The notes under the pieces are model-generated. The model ran no database searches and was not told where the DNA came from. It worked only from the letters and a program-made list of their open reading frames with translations. A DNA stretch of 64,000 nucleotides from Sipunculus nudus (lineage: Eukaryota; Annelida; Sipuncula; Golfingiida; Sipunculidae): contig CM049314.1 in NCBI GenBank assembly GCA_026874595.1, forward strand, positions 56,590,300 to 56,654,299, read 5' to 3'. This document shows positions 13,545-24,300 of this stretch, piece after piece (within the stretch, counting starts at the first letter, position 1; each line of letters opens with the position of its first letter). Both the position numbers and the translations under genes were made by a program.

Positions 13545-13860
13545 AGGCCTCTGTGGCTCAGGGGAAAAGCACAGGACTCAAAGCCGGGAGATCGTGAGTT
13601 CGAATCTCAGCCAAGACGGGTAAGATTATTCATGGTCGGCCCCCGCCCATGGTGAGCAATCTGCAGGGCAGGCTTAAGGCCGTGCCCAACGGCAGTGTTT
13701 CACCCCCAAATGAGTGCGCTTTTCGGGGATTCCTCGGTGGTAGGTCCCAGCAATGGTGACGGATGCGCACCCAGGTGCAGTAGTCACCGGGCCTGGTTGA
13801 CGCCAGGATATAAAATGAAAGTAAGCATGTGAAACTGCTCTGTCACTTAGTCCGAAACCG
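13545..13860 (+). mobile_element. tRNA-derived SINE, family A copy 1
   Basis: The head resembles a tRNA: an A-box-like TGGCTCAGGGG at about 13554 and a B box GAGTTCGAATCTC at about 13596. A roughly 250-bp body follows, with CAGTGTTTCACCCCCAAA, GATTCCTCGGTGG and CTCTGTCACTTAGTCC, shared in order with the element at 21005. It is not a tRNA gene because the acceptor arms do not close and the body is shared between copies. Confidence 0.75.
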
Positions 13861-14425
13861 GAATGGAATTCTGCAGATGTGCATATACGTAGTTAAGCAT
13901 TAAAAAATGGGACTATCGGGACTTTACGTTAAGCCTACGCACTGGGAACAGTAGTACTGCCGCGACATATATTTTTTATTAACAGGTTTTATCACTATTC
14001 TTCATTCTTATCACAAAAATCTTTGGATATTGACCAATGTTTAAAGTAGGGACATGCATAATTGCATGTGATTAATTGCAAGCCTTTGCCGCATCTCCGT
14101 GTGTGGTATTTTTTATGGTTCATGGTCCACTGTAGGTAGCACTGTACTCTACACGTTGTTAAAAACCTTAATGTTCAGCAATGTCATTGTATTCCTAAAA
14201 TAATATGGTATTCCTGTGCATGACGTAGACATATGTCTGTTGGAAGATATATTTAACATTTAAGTATTAATCGAATAGTATGTCCCTTAACAATATGAAA
14301 AATTACAATGACGTAAATTACACTATATATATTCATGAACTTATAGTCTAGTTAAAGATGTTTAGAGACTAAACATCAGCATAGGCATCAGTTATTCATC
14401 ATGATTCAATGGGGATTAAGAAATT
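13861..14425. other. Intergenic, no feature seen
   Basis: AT-rich sequence without a credible ORF, RNA gene or recognised repeat. Confidence 0.5.
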
Positions 14426-15297
14426 GGAGGAATTATGAAGTTCAACCTTTTGTTAGCCATATAATGTGAACTGGTCCACCAGATTTTTTTCACATTTTCA
14501 GTGAAAACCTTCAGTCTCACAGATAAGATATCGTTAATTCATAGCCCATGAGGATTCTGAGTGTAAAACAATTGACATATGGCACAATAACACGTTCTCC
14601 AGTTTTCTTTGTTCTGTCTAATGTCATTTTGTTACCTTCAATCAGATTATTTCCCCAGTAAATTAAAATAATAATAAAACCATTATTTTGGTGATTCGTG
14701 TCCGTGCACTTTGTTTGTTCTTGACCCTTCATCTCTGCCAATAGAAATCCTTAGATATTTTGAACATGATATCTGTAAGACGTGCTTTGTTCAATTATTA
14801 TATGAAATTTGAGGGTCAATATACTCTTGCCTGCAGCAGATGACTTTGAAAAACTCAACACAAAATGGAGGAATTGTGAAGTTCCACCTTTTGTTAGCTA
14901 TATAATTTGAACTGGTCCACCAGATTTTGTTCATTTTTTCAATTAAACCCTTCAGTCTCACAGATAAGATATCGATAATTCATAGCCCATGAGGATGCTG
15001 AGTGTCAAACAATTGACATATGGCACAATAATACGTTCTGCAGTTTACCTTGTTCTGTCAAATCTTATTTTGTTACCTTTACTCAGACTATTTCACCAGT
15101 AAATGAAAATAATAATAATATTATTATTATTTTGGTGATTCGTGTCCGTGCACTATGTATGTACTTGACCCTTCATTTCTGCCAATAGAAATCCTTAAAT
15201 ATTTTGAACATGATCTCTTTAAGACGTGCTTTGTTAAATTATTAAAGGAAATTTGAGAGTCAATATCCTCTTGACTGCAGCAGATGACTTTGAAAAT
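14426..15297. repeat. Tandem duplication, two units of about 430 bp
   Basis: Units 14426-14852 and 14867-15297 begin GGAGGAATT(A/G)TGAAGTTC and end GCAGCAGATGACTTTGAAAA, at an offset of 441-445 bp. They align along their whole length with scattered substitutions, including a shared CAGTCTCACAGATAAGATAT. Neither unit has a convincing coding frame. Confidence 0.85.
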
Positions 15298-16125
15298 ATA
15301 CATTAGTTATGATTTTTATATAATATTCTAACGGCAAGGTCAACGGTACAGGGACCCTTGATATATGAAATGAATGAGTGTATATCAGGACAAACCTTCC
15401 GACCGTGGGATCGCAGTGTATAAAATCTGAATACAGAGAAACAAATGCCCCACTTGTTTCGTTCGATACAATCTCATAATACACGTTAATTACCTACTAA
15501 GAGGTAAGTTCCAAACTGAAAATTCAGGGTTAATTAAGTGGAACAATTCCTCAAAGCGTCTGTTTTTTCTTCATTTCTGACAATTGACTTTGCCACAATT
15601 GGTCTCCGTGAACTGGTTTGTCTGCTTCCAATCCATTTGTCTAGTTAATATACAATTTACTTATTTGCATTTGCAATGAGCAGCTTGTCGAATTATTATC
15701 GATCGTGTGGTGTTAATGATACATTAATTGGTTATTGATACCAAATATTCTGAGGCCAACTATGATATGTACTCTATAAAAGAAATTAACTTGCTGAACC
15801 AACTTAATTAAGTATTTTAATTGATTCATATCCGCATAAATCCATAGAAACAAGTAAATTCGTTGAATTTATGTCCCTCGCTTCTTGTTGTCTTTCATGC
15901 TTGCCTTATCAATGTGTTTTAGTTTTTATATTGACCTGAAGATGGCTCCACATGTCATAATTTTGATTGTTAAATAGGAACTAAATTCGAGAATTTTTTT
16001 GGAGCTGTTGGGAAAAAAATTTCAGACAGACACTCCAAAACCACTCCTAACCAAGGTATGCATGAGAGTAATCAGTGACCCCAGTTTGAATGAAATCTAT
16101 ACAGTATAATCTATTATAAATCTAT
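15298..16125. other. Intergenic, no feature seen
   Basis: AT-rich sequence with only short chance frames. Confidence 0.5.
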
Positions 16126-17110
16126 TTAAATAATATTCAGTAAGGTATCGCACGGGAACGAAAACCTGACGGACGGACAGACAGAGGGACAGGGGGACAG
16201 ACAGACTAGACGACCAGAGCGCTTGCCAGAAATGACGTAGAAATATGCAAATGAATGAACAACAACAGATAGAAAGAAAATGAGCCATTTTTTATGAGGT
16301 TATGACAAATATTTACAAAGTTAGAGGGAAAGAGATTGGACGTGTTTTGATTTCCTTGAACTTTAACCTCTATAAAATTACACATACAGCTTCCAGAAAT
16401 CATTCTAATATACTATGAATGCCTATAGAATGCTAACTGTCAGTGCAAGAAACAGCAAGCTCGCAAAATTGAGGACTGCTGACAAACAGAAAGACATACT
16501 GATAGTGTGACGCATCTGAAATAACAGATGGCTAGATAATCTCAAGGAGAAGGTGAAAAGAAACAAAATGAGCTAAACTTTATGTAGAAAGGGTTTATAG
16601 TTTTGGAGATATGGCCAAAAAATGATATGTTGTAGTGTTTCGAGTGCAGCGTCCCTTAGCGGCTAATTTCTGAAAAATTAAAAACCGCTTTCGAGATATG
16701 TGTAAGACATAAGATGCACCAGTTTCAAAAGGATTTCTGCAAAACTGAGGCCCGTAGATTGCTAATTGTAAGACGCAAGAACCAGCAAGAAGGCGAAATT
16801 GAGGGCAACTGACAAACAGACAGACATACTGACAAAGTGATACAAGGCTGAGACCAAGAGGAAGAAATTGAGCCTAAGTTTGTGACGATAGGTCTGATAT
16901 TGACAAAGTTATGATGAAAATTAATTTTCGAGGTTTTTCGATGACCTTAACCTTGTCCTTTGATGCATAAAGAACAAAATCAATAGGCTTCGAGGACTTT
17001 TTGTTGTATATCAACTGTGTACGTTTGAAAGCGATCGCTACAAAACTGTGCATTTTAGGTCGGAGACAGACAGACAGATAGACAAAAAACAAACAAACAA
17101 ACATGCGCAG
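16126..17110. repeat. Imperfect repeat field with GACA-rich joints
   Basis: About three units of some 300-400 bp. Each ends in a GACAGACAGACA-type stretch (about 16170, 16480, 16815, 17065) and contains related phrases such as AGCAAG.(A/C)GGCGAAATTGAGG and ATTGAGCCTAA/ATGAGCTAAA. It looks like a decayed tandemly expanded interspersed repeat. The short ORFs here follow the repeat and are not genes. Confidence 0.5.
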
Positions 17111-17789
17111 CTGACCAACATGTTTGCTGAAACGCGGGATGCCGGGGCAGGTTTTAGGAACAGAAGACTGTTTGCTTCCTTTTCATATTACTTTTTAACA
17201 AGATTTGTGATTTATCGGAACATGCTCTGGGCCACTCAAGTAGGGTGGTTACATAAGTTTAGATTAAGTGCAAAGTGATGATTATTCCTTTACTTAGACC
17301 AACAGGGATCTTGACAGCTTAATTGCAATAGTGTAGAACATCTGCACCTGGGTGTTGGTCACGTGGCTTCTTAATGTTATTTTATAGTTAAGTAAATGAG
17401 ATCGGGCTTTTCAGTTATTTTAAATAAGTCTTCAGGCTCAAAGCATTGATGAACAAAATTTATTCTTGATTGTGTTGTGTATAGTTTTTGCATTATAGAT
17501 TGCTTAATATTGTTGACTAGAGTTACATGTACACAAAACCTAGGTTAGAAAAACGGACCTATTGAAGTCCCTCAATTGTCATATTCTACTGCCCATTAGT
17601 CATAAATTAAGTCAAACGGGTAATCATATTAACATATCATACCGATCGACCGATACTGATTCTCTGCATGCATAATGAAATGGGCCCAGTTACAGAGGCA
17701 GGGCCTAACGGTATAATGCTGAAGCGGCCACGCATGAGCTGTCTTATTCACTATTCATCTGAACATCAACATGAGAAGTTGGTCTCCCA

Positions 17790-20405
17790 AAAAAATATGA
17801 ATCCTGGAAATCTCTCCTAACAGCAGCTGAAATCAGACGCCACACTCCAATATTAGATCTCGCAAAAGACTTGCCAGATGGAGGGATATCACAACTGAGT
17901 TATCACAGAAAGTGCCGGACCATCTTTACCATAAAACAACTACGTGATGCTATAACTGCCAAATAGAACCGTGCAGAAGAATAATGCCAGAAGTTGCACG
18001 AAAGTCAGTTAGAGAAAACCCCCATCTGTCCGCAGTGTATGATGCAAAATGCATTTCCATCCGGAAAATGGACAGAGGAATGCTTGCCATGGTCAGTAGG
18101 GAACTGGTAGCTGCTGAAGGCCACTACCATCGGTCTTGCTACCGTGCGGATACAAAGGAGTCGGCTGCAGACATAAGCAGTGTGGGAGCTGGGGAGAAGA
18201 CAGGTAATACTAATGATGCACAGTACGATTCTGCAGTGAAAAAGGCATACAATGAGCTATATTTGTTTTTAAGAAGAAATCTGTTTTTCAACCCCACTGT
18301 TGTACCACTAACCGACCTCACATCAAGGCTGGTTCTGAACATGAATTCTATTGGTGTCACTCAGGTGAAAGTATCGACAAATAAACACATCCGTCGGAAG
18401 CTGGATACTGAATTTGGAGAAGCACTTCATATATTTCCAGATGAGAAGGGACAAATGCTTTTGTATCCCGATAGCCTGTCTATGCGTGAGCTTGAAAAAA
18501 AAAACCTACCTTTCGCCGCTTAAGACAGAATAGCATATTTTAAAATCAGCCGAGACTGACTCTGGGATAGACAAAACTGCCCTGAGGATTAGAGATGATG
18601 TAAGGAAGAAGTCCAGAATGCAGTCATGGCCTCCTCTCATTCCAAAACAGGAACATCACATTAGTGAACTGACCCAGTTCCTGTGCACACTTTTAACCGG
18701 CACAACCAACTGTTCAAATCAATCTCAGAGAGTACAGAGGCTTGCCGACTCCTTTGGTCAGGACCCGGTTTATGCCATTACCTCTGGAAATACTAGGCCA
18801 AAGAAACATATTATTCTGCCCTTTGCTGTTCCGAATAATCATGCTTACACATATTGAAGTTGCTTGAAGAGTATCTCAGTTATATCAGACATAAAAATGG
18901 AAGCCTGTCAACATACTGGATGTCATATGTAGACATGGTCGAGATTTTGTGTTGTCTGCTTCGGGCATCAAAGGAAGGGGACTGGGACATTTATCTTGCA
19001 TCCATACGGGCCATGATCCCTTGTTGTTTTTCTTACGACAAACTGAACTACGCACATTACTTGCAGTATTCCTTTGCACTGTCCCGCCTGGCCATTGATA
19101 ATCCTGACGCACACCAACACATGCAGGATAAATTTTCTTGCTGCTTGGTGCAAAAAATCCCTTCTGCAGAATTCCAGTGGACCAGCGATTGAAGAGGCAA
19201 TTAACAAGGACACCGAAACTCCAGGTGGAACCAATTGATTCAGTCTCAAGGCAGGGGCAGTCACCAGGTACCACCTGATAGCTGATTACAGAAGCTCATA
19301 CTTGAGACAGCTTAGAGAAATAATAGGACAAGACAGTTCCCAGTAGTTCAGTCACCCAGATATGCAGATACCAAGGACCTTGAAGGATAAGGCAGATGTA
19401 AAGGTATTAATTGAACTGTTGTAGAACAAATGGATAGATCCATTCAGTCAAGGCCCAAGAAAGTTGGTCAGTCTGTCAACAGTGGTGATGGCCTCACAAG
19501 ATATAGCTAAAGATATTTTAAAGGCCAAGAGTCTTGGTGAAAAAGCATATTATATTTCAAGACAGAGCATTCATAAGAACAGCATTCTAATACCAAGTTC
19601 TATGATGAAATGACAAAACAAAACTTGAAAAAGTTTTCTTATATCAAGAGAAAAAGCACTGGAGGAAAAAAGGAAAACAGATAATTCAACAGGCAGAGAG
19701 AAACCTACTTTGGCACGATCATTGTCGCCCAGAGCAGACAACTGCTTATCAGAAATGTGCTAGCTCACCACAGGGACTCATCGGATTACTCGCCTTCACT
19801 GGCTGAGACTCGGTCAGTGCTTTGCTGGCCGTGGGAAGCTTAGTGCACTGAAGCATCTTAAACAAAGCACAACTTACCAGCAGACTTTCCAAACTCTGGG
19901 TGAAACTTGGGATGTATCTGTATAGTTTTTGAAAGATTAGAGGACTTTGATTGCAGAATATACGTATCCCCACAACTATGCATGAGGTCAATGAACTTCA
20001 CTATCATCTGTTTTATGCAAAACGGGGAGACTTAGAATTCACTCAGCTTCCACAATGCAAAGATTGTTCGCACATGCATGTTCTTCGTGCGAATTATCAG
20101 ACTTCAACTTGGAAGAGGTGCCTTGTTAGCAAGTCGGCAATACCAGACCCTAATGTGAAAGGTTGGACTACGGATGAGGAAAGCAGTCTTAGCATACATT
20201 GGATGATGGGATCACCGGCACCTGAAGCTGTGTTGGAGTTTATGTCGTGCAAGTGTGCACGTACCTGTAAACTCCCTGACTGCACATGCCTAGTGAACCA
20301 ACTAAAGTGCACATCTATCTGTTAAGCTACAGACGTGCGCAAACCAAAGAAGTGAGGATGAGGAAGAGATCGAGCTGGACCTGGGGGATACTGATGCTGA
20401 TGATT
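17790..20405 (+). pseudogene. Decayed transposon-type gene with C-terminal CXC zinc-binding motif
   Basis: Coding-like sequence runs through several frames. In order: an N-terminal stretch about 17800-17960 ending in a stop; 17984-18523 with SRELVAAEGHYHRSCYRAD; 18618-18857 with RVQRLADSFGQD; 18854-19192 with CCFSYDKLNYAHYLQYSF; then CRIPVDQ and ATRYHL-type phrases around 19160-19320 spread over two frames; and 19951-20325 ending in a cysteine-rich CKCARTCKLPDCTC. From memory this block order matches a large repetitive family of uncharacterised proteins in molluscs and cnidarians, some annotated with a tesmin/TSO1-like CXC domain. A surplus T near 20323 shifts the last acidic stretch out of frame, and further frameshifts and stops occur throughout. 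No introns are apparent. Mechanism and class of the element are unknown to me. Confidence 0.7.
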
Positions 20406-20424
20406 GAGACAACGTACTGTGACT

Positions 20425-20640
20425 AGGGGGCCTGGACAGTTGAGGGATAAAACGCTCCTCTATCTGCTGGCGACCCGGGTTCGATCCCCGGCGTGTTTAT
20501 GAGAGTGGGTCTTAGTGGCCCGTCCAAGGTCGGGGGTTTTCTCGAGGTCCTCCAGTTTCCTCAACCTCCAAAGACTACCAAACGCCACAATCCGAGCCAT
20601 GGAGAGTGCCTCTTATTAGTTATTAATAACTAGTTGTACA
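20425..20640 (+). mobile_element. tRNA-derived SINE, family B copy with intact B box
   Basis: B box GGGTTCGATCCCC at about 20476 matches the pol III consensus. The core then reads GTGGCCCGTCCAAGG, GGTTTTCTCGAGG and CAGTTTCCTCAACCTCC, and ends GAGAGTGCCTCTTATTAGTT. A degraded relative lies at 8545. The core resembles conserved central domains of invertebrate SINEs (Meta/Nin-type), but I cannot assign it. It abuts the end of the CXC pseudogene. Confidence 0.7.
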
Positions 20641-21004
20641 ATTGTTGTTTATATATAACGGAATATGGCTATAAGATGGCTAGCATTTGATTTTATGGAA
20701 ATCTTCTTCAATAAGAAACTTCATTATGATTGAAATTCTTTGTTAAATACAGAAGCTACTTGGGAAAAAAAACTGTCTCAATGGCAAAAGTGTTGATAAC
20801 ATTAAGGGTGAGGTGAGAATATTATGGAAACTAGTATCTATCATATTATTTCAACTGGTAGAATATACTTAGCCAAGAAATGTACAAATAATTGGTTTTA
20901 GGAAAAGAGTTAATATTTTCAGTTATGTAGACTGCGTTATTTTTATCTTTACAAAATGTTGCCATAAATATAAAAAAATGAAGACCTGCTAAGTACTGTC
21001 CAGC

Positions 21005-21330
21005 ACTGACGGCTTCTACGGTGTAGGGGTAGTTCACAGGACTCAACTCCGGTAGGTCGTGAGTTCAAATCTCTGCCGAAGAACGGTGAGATTTGTCACG
21101 GTCACTCCCCATACAGGGTGGACGCTCTGCAGGTTTATTGGGAAGGCTGTGCCCAACAGTGTTTCAGCCACAAACGCCTTCGTCTATGAGGATTCTTCGA
21201 TGTTATACAATGGGGATTATTGCTCACCTAAGAGCCGCAGGTGCGGAAGACCCAAGGCCTGGGTGACAATAGTCTAAAATATAACATGTTACAGCCCTGT
21301 CACGTAGTCCAGATAAGAATTAGATAAGAC
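21005..21330 (+). mobile_element. tRNA-derived SINE, family A copy 2
   Basis: Tracks the element at 13545 in order: a GTGAGTTCAAATCTC B box, GGTCACTCCCC, TCTGCAGG, GTGCCCAACAGTGTTTCA, GATTCTTCGATG and CCTGTCACGTAGTCC. It is divergent, with the B box mutated at one base. The 72-codon ORF inside it is a by-product. Confidence 0.7.
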
Positions 21331-22600
21331 ATCAATAAAAATGGAGGCGGTTTCACCCACCAAAAAAATTCTTTATCAAAAACACAAAAAAAAACTATCA
21401 CTGTCCCAAGCAAATAATTAAATAGTTAAAAACAATGATGAAACAGGCAAAGGGTTCCATATAAGAAGCTGCCATTAATAAAAATACCGAATTTTCGACA
21501 GTTTTAAGGGTCAAGGATAACTATTAGTATCGTTCACTGATAATAAATGCATAAAACTGCTACATTTGACACACGGCCAGTAAGCTGTAGGTCTTAGCTA
21601 TCTATTGAGATCAAATTTGTTATGATATCTTTTGTATTCAGGCAATTATTGGCAGCTTAAAGTTTAAAATTTTATGTAGGGTCATTAAATTCAATAGCGG
21701 ATAACTATGTCTAAGCTACCACTCTGGATCTGTTATCATACCAAAATATCATCTATAGGCATAGACCTTTTAAAAAACCTACTTAAGTTTTGACAACTGG
21801 GTGGTACCAGTATCTGCTCTGGCCCATAGACTATAAACAATTTGGATGAAATACAGCCAAAAATGTCGATTTGCATTATTTTCAGTACCATCTGATTCCT
21901 TTCCTGGCTTAGACTCTTTCGATTGTCATGGCAACATACGCCTGATTAAGGTCTGTGCATAATAATCTCATTCATCTTGGCATCTCCTCGAGCTTTCACT
22001 TTTGACGGCTCGGTGAATGTAATGCTCAAAATGGCGTCCCAGGTGGTGGCTCTTTATATAGCGCTATAATTTATAAGATGTGGTGAGCGTCAATGGTGCC
22101 CAACATTCTAATTCCTCAAACATTGTGAATTCTAGGGAGTCACATTTGAGTATGTTTCATGCATACGTTTAAAAAAACTATGTTTAATATACGTGGATTT
22201 TTTGGTATTTAACACCGGCTGGACAGTAATGTTATTAAATTTGTATGTTTCAACTTGGTAATACAACTTGCTGTATAATAAATAAGCCGCCTAGGATTTT
22301 TTTTAATCACTGACCATTTAGTGGCGCATATTATTAACATGTGCATAGGAGAACAACTCTGCACGTTAGTAATAACACGCTGTGATCATTATCAATATCA
22401 GTGGAAAATAATTAAAATTAGGGTCCCTTAAATTGTAGACGGACAAGACAAAGAAGATGTCTGTGGGAAGAGATCGAGGCCAATATTCTTCCTGCTAGTC
22501 CAGTAAAGAATGTAAAACACAATGTTAAGCAATAGCTACCAACTTATGCATTCATAGGTAGGAGCGAACAATGGGAAACACATAACAGGGAATATTAATA
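21331..22600. other. Intergenic, no feature seen
   Basis: AT-rich with A- and T-runs. I find no coding frame, RNA gene or recognisable repeat. Confidence 0.5.
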
Positions 22601-22609
22601 TATATGTAA

Positions 22610-22661
<52 letters not shown>

Positions 22662-22662
22662 C
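22600..22662. repeat. (TA)n microsatellite, left of tRNA-like island
   Basis: TA dinucleotides with a few substitutions, ending exactly at TTGCTACGGGG. Confidence 0.9.
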
Positions 22663-22817
22663 TACGGGGTGACATAAAAGCGGACCGAACTGTCTCGCTA
22701 GTGAAGCTTGCTTTGCTAGCGAAGCGGTTGGTACGCCGGACATGTGCGCCACCAACATTGGTTTAAATCGGGGATCGGCCCAATGTTTCTCCCTGAATAT
22801 TTTGTCTTCGTTACAAT
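22663..22817 (+). mobile_element. tRNA-like (SINE-like) island between two (TA)n tracts
   Basis: TAGCGAAGCGGTTGG at about 22716 matches an A box. GGTTTAAATCG at about 22760 resembles a B box at about the spacing found in a tRNA. No closing acceptor stem is seen, so a SINE head or tRNA pseudogene is likelier than a functional tRNA. The GC-rich island is bounded on both sides by TA repeats. Confidence 0.5.
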
Positions 22818-22868
<51 letters not shown>

Positions 22869-22882
22869 CATACATACATATA
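22818..22882. repeat. (TA)n microsatellite, right of tRNA-like island
   Basis: TA dinucleotides with interspersed AAATA, ending in CATACATACATA. Confidence 0.9.
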
Positions 22883-23184
22883 CAGTGACCCGTACAGATA
22901 ACCTTTAATATGTCTACAAAAGATCATGCTGCCTGTAGATTGAACATGTACTGGAAACATAAGATGTCACATATAGACGATAATATCTGTGCAGTGTTTT
23001 AAAACCTTAGAAATAGATACTGTGTAACGAGGTAATATTGAAAGAATTCTTAAATTTAAGTGTATGTATATTAGGTACGAAGCAAACTTATGTGCAAGTA
23101 ATAGGCTTAAAAGATGATTTGATATATCCTTACAAGAAATTACGCGGAGCTAAACTCATAGCTCAAGTCCTCCCGCTCAGATCT

Positions 23185-23955
23185 CCAGCCTTAACGGCGG
23201 CTTCACCAACAGACAACATCCCCAGCCATAATGGTCCCTTCACCAATGTACAACATCCCCAGCCATAACGGTCCCTTCACCAATCCACAACATCCCCAGC
23301 CATAACGGTCCCTTCACCAATCCACAACATCCCCAGCCATAACGGTCCCTTCACCAATCCACAACATCCCCAGCCATAACGGTCCCTTCACCAATCCACA
23401 ATATCCCAAGATATAATGGTGGCTTCACCAATCTACAACATCTCCTGCCATAACGCTGGCTTCATAGATCTACAACATCTCCAGCCATAACGGTGGCTGC
23501 ACCATTCTACAACATCCCCAGCCATAACGGTGGCTTAACCAATCCATAACCTCCCCAGCCATAACGGTGGCTACACCAAGCCACAACATGTCCCGGTCAA
23601 AACGGTGGCTTCACAAATCCACAACATCCCCAACCAAAACGGTGGCTTCACCAAGCCACAACCTGCCCAGTCATAACGGTGGCTACACCAAGCTACAACA
23701 TGTCCAGCCAATACTCATCCATAACATCCCCAGCCATAACGGTTGCTTCACCAATATACAACATCCCCAGCCATAACGGTCTCTTCACCAATGCACAAAA
23801 TCCCAAACTATAATGGTGGCTTCCCCAATAGACAACATCCCCAGCCATAATTGTCCCTTCACCAATGCACAATAACCCCAGCTATAATGGTGGCTACACC
23901 AATCCACAATATGCCCAGTCATAACGGTGGCTTCAACAATCCACAACTTCTTCCG
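23185..23955. repeat. 37-bp minisatellite, about 20 units
   Basis: The unit carries CCCCAGCCATAACGGT, a variable (C/G)(C/G)CTTCACCAAT and CCACAACAT, with a 37-bp period. The block at about 23215-23400 is nearly identical between units with GGTCCCTTC. Later units are more diverged, mostly with GGTGGCTTC or GGTGGCTAC. ORFs over it are translations of the repeat. There is no palindromic repeat with unique spacers, so it is not CRISPR. Confidence 0.9.
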
Positions 23956-24149
23956 ACAGTTTAAAAATTAGTTTCCTCAGTAGTCCACATTAAACAAAGG
24001 TGAATTAAACCCAGATTGGCCCAGCCAACTGAATATCCGAATTCAGTTTGAAAAAGCCAAGTTTAGGACCATATTACGCGCAAAAACATATTAGAAACTT
24101 TTAACATGCGTCCAGTTATACTTATTGCAATAGACTTGGGTCCAAATAC

Positions 24150-24300
24150 ATTTAAAGTAATCGAATACAAATTCAAATAATTTTACAAGTAATCGATTAC
24201 AATTACAATTACTTTTGCGTTTTCAGAAAAGTAATCGATTAGAACTACAATTACTTCTTAAAGTAATCGCAGTTGCTTTTGCAATTAATTTTGTGTATTA
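24150..24300. repeat. TAATCGATTA/AATTAC-rich foldback repeat
   Basis: AAGTAATCGATTACAATTAC, AAGTAATCGATTAGAACTAC and AAGTAATCGCAGTTGC recur at roughly 40-bp spacing, with partly self-complementary cores. Similar sequence is common in invertebrate genomes as decayed foldback elements. Confidence 0.5.

Noticed and set aside
13545-13620. tRNA gene
   Set aside because: A and B boxes are present, but the acceptor arms do not pair and a shared 250-bp body follows; it is a SINE head.
21059-21277. 72-codon ORF
   Set aside because: Lies wholly within a SINE copy.
23185-23955. CRISPR-like array
   Set aside because: Repeats are contiguous 37-bp units without unique spacers, in a eukaryotic genome.
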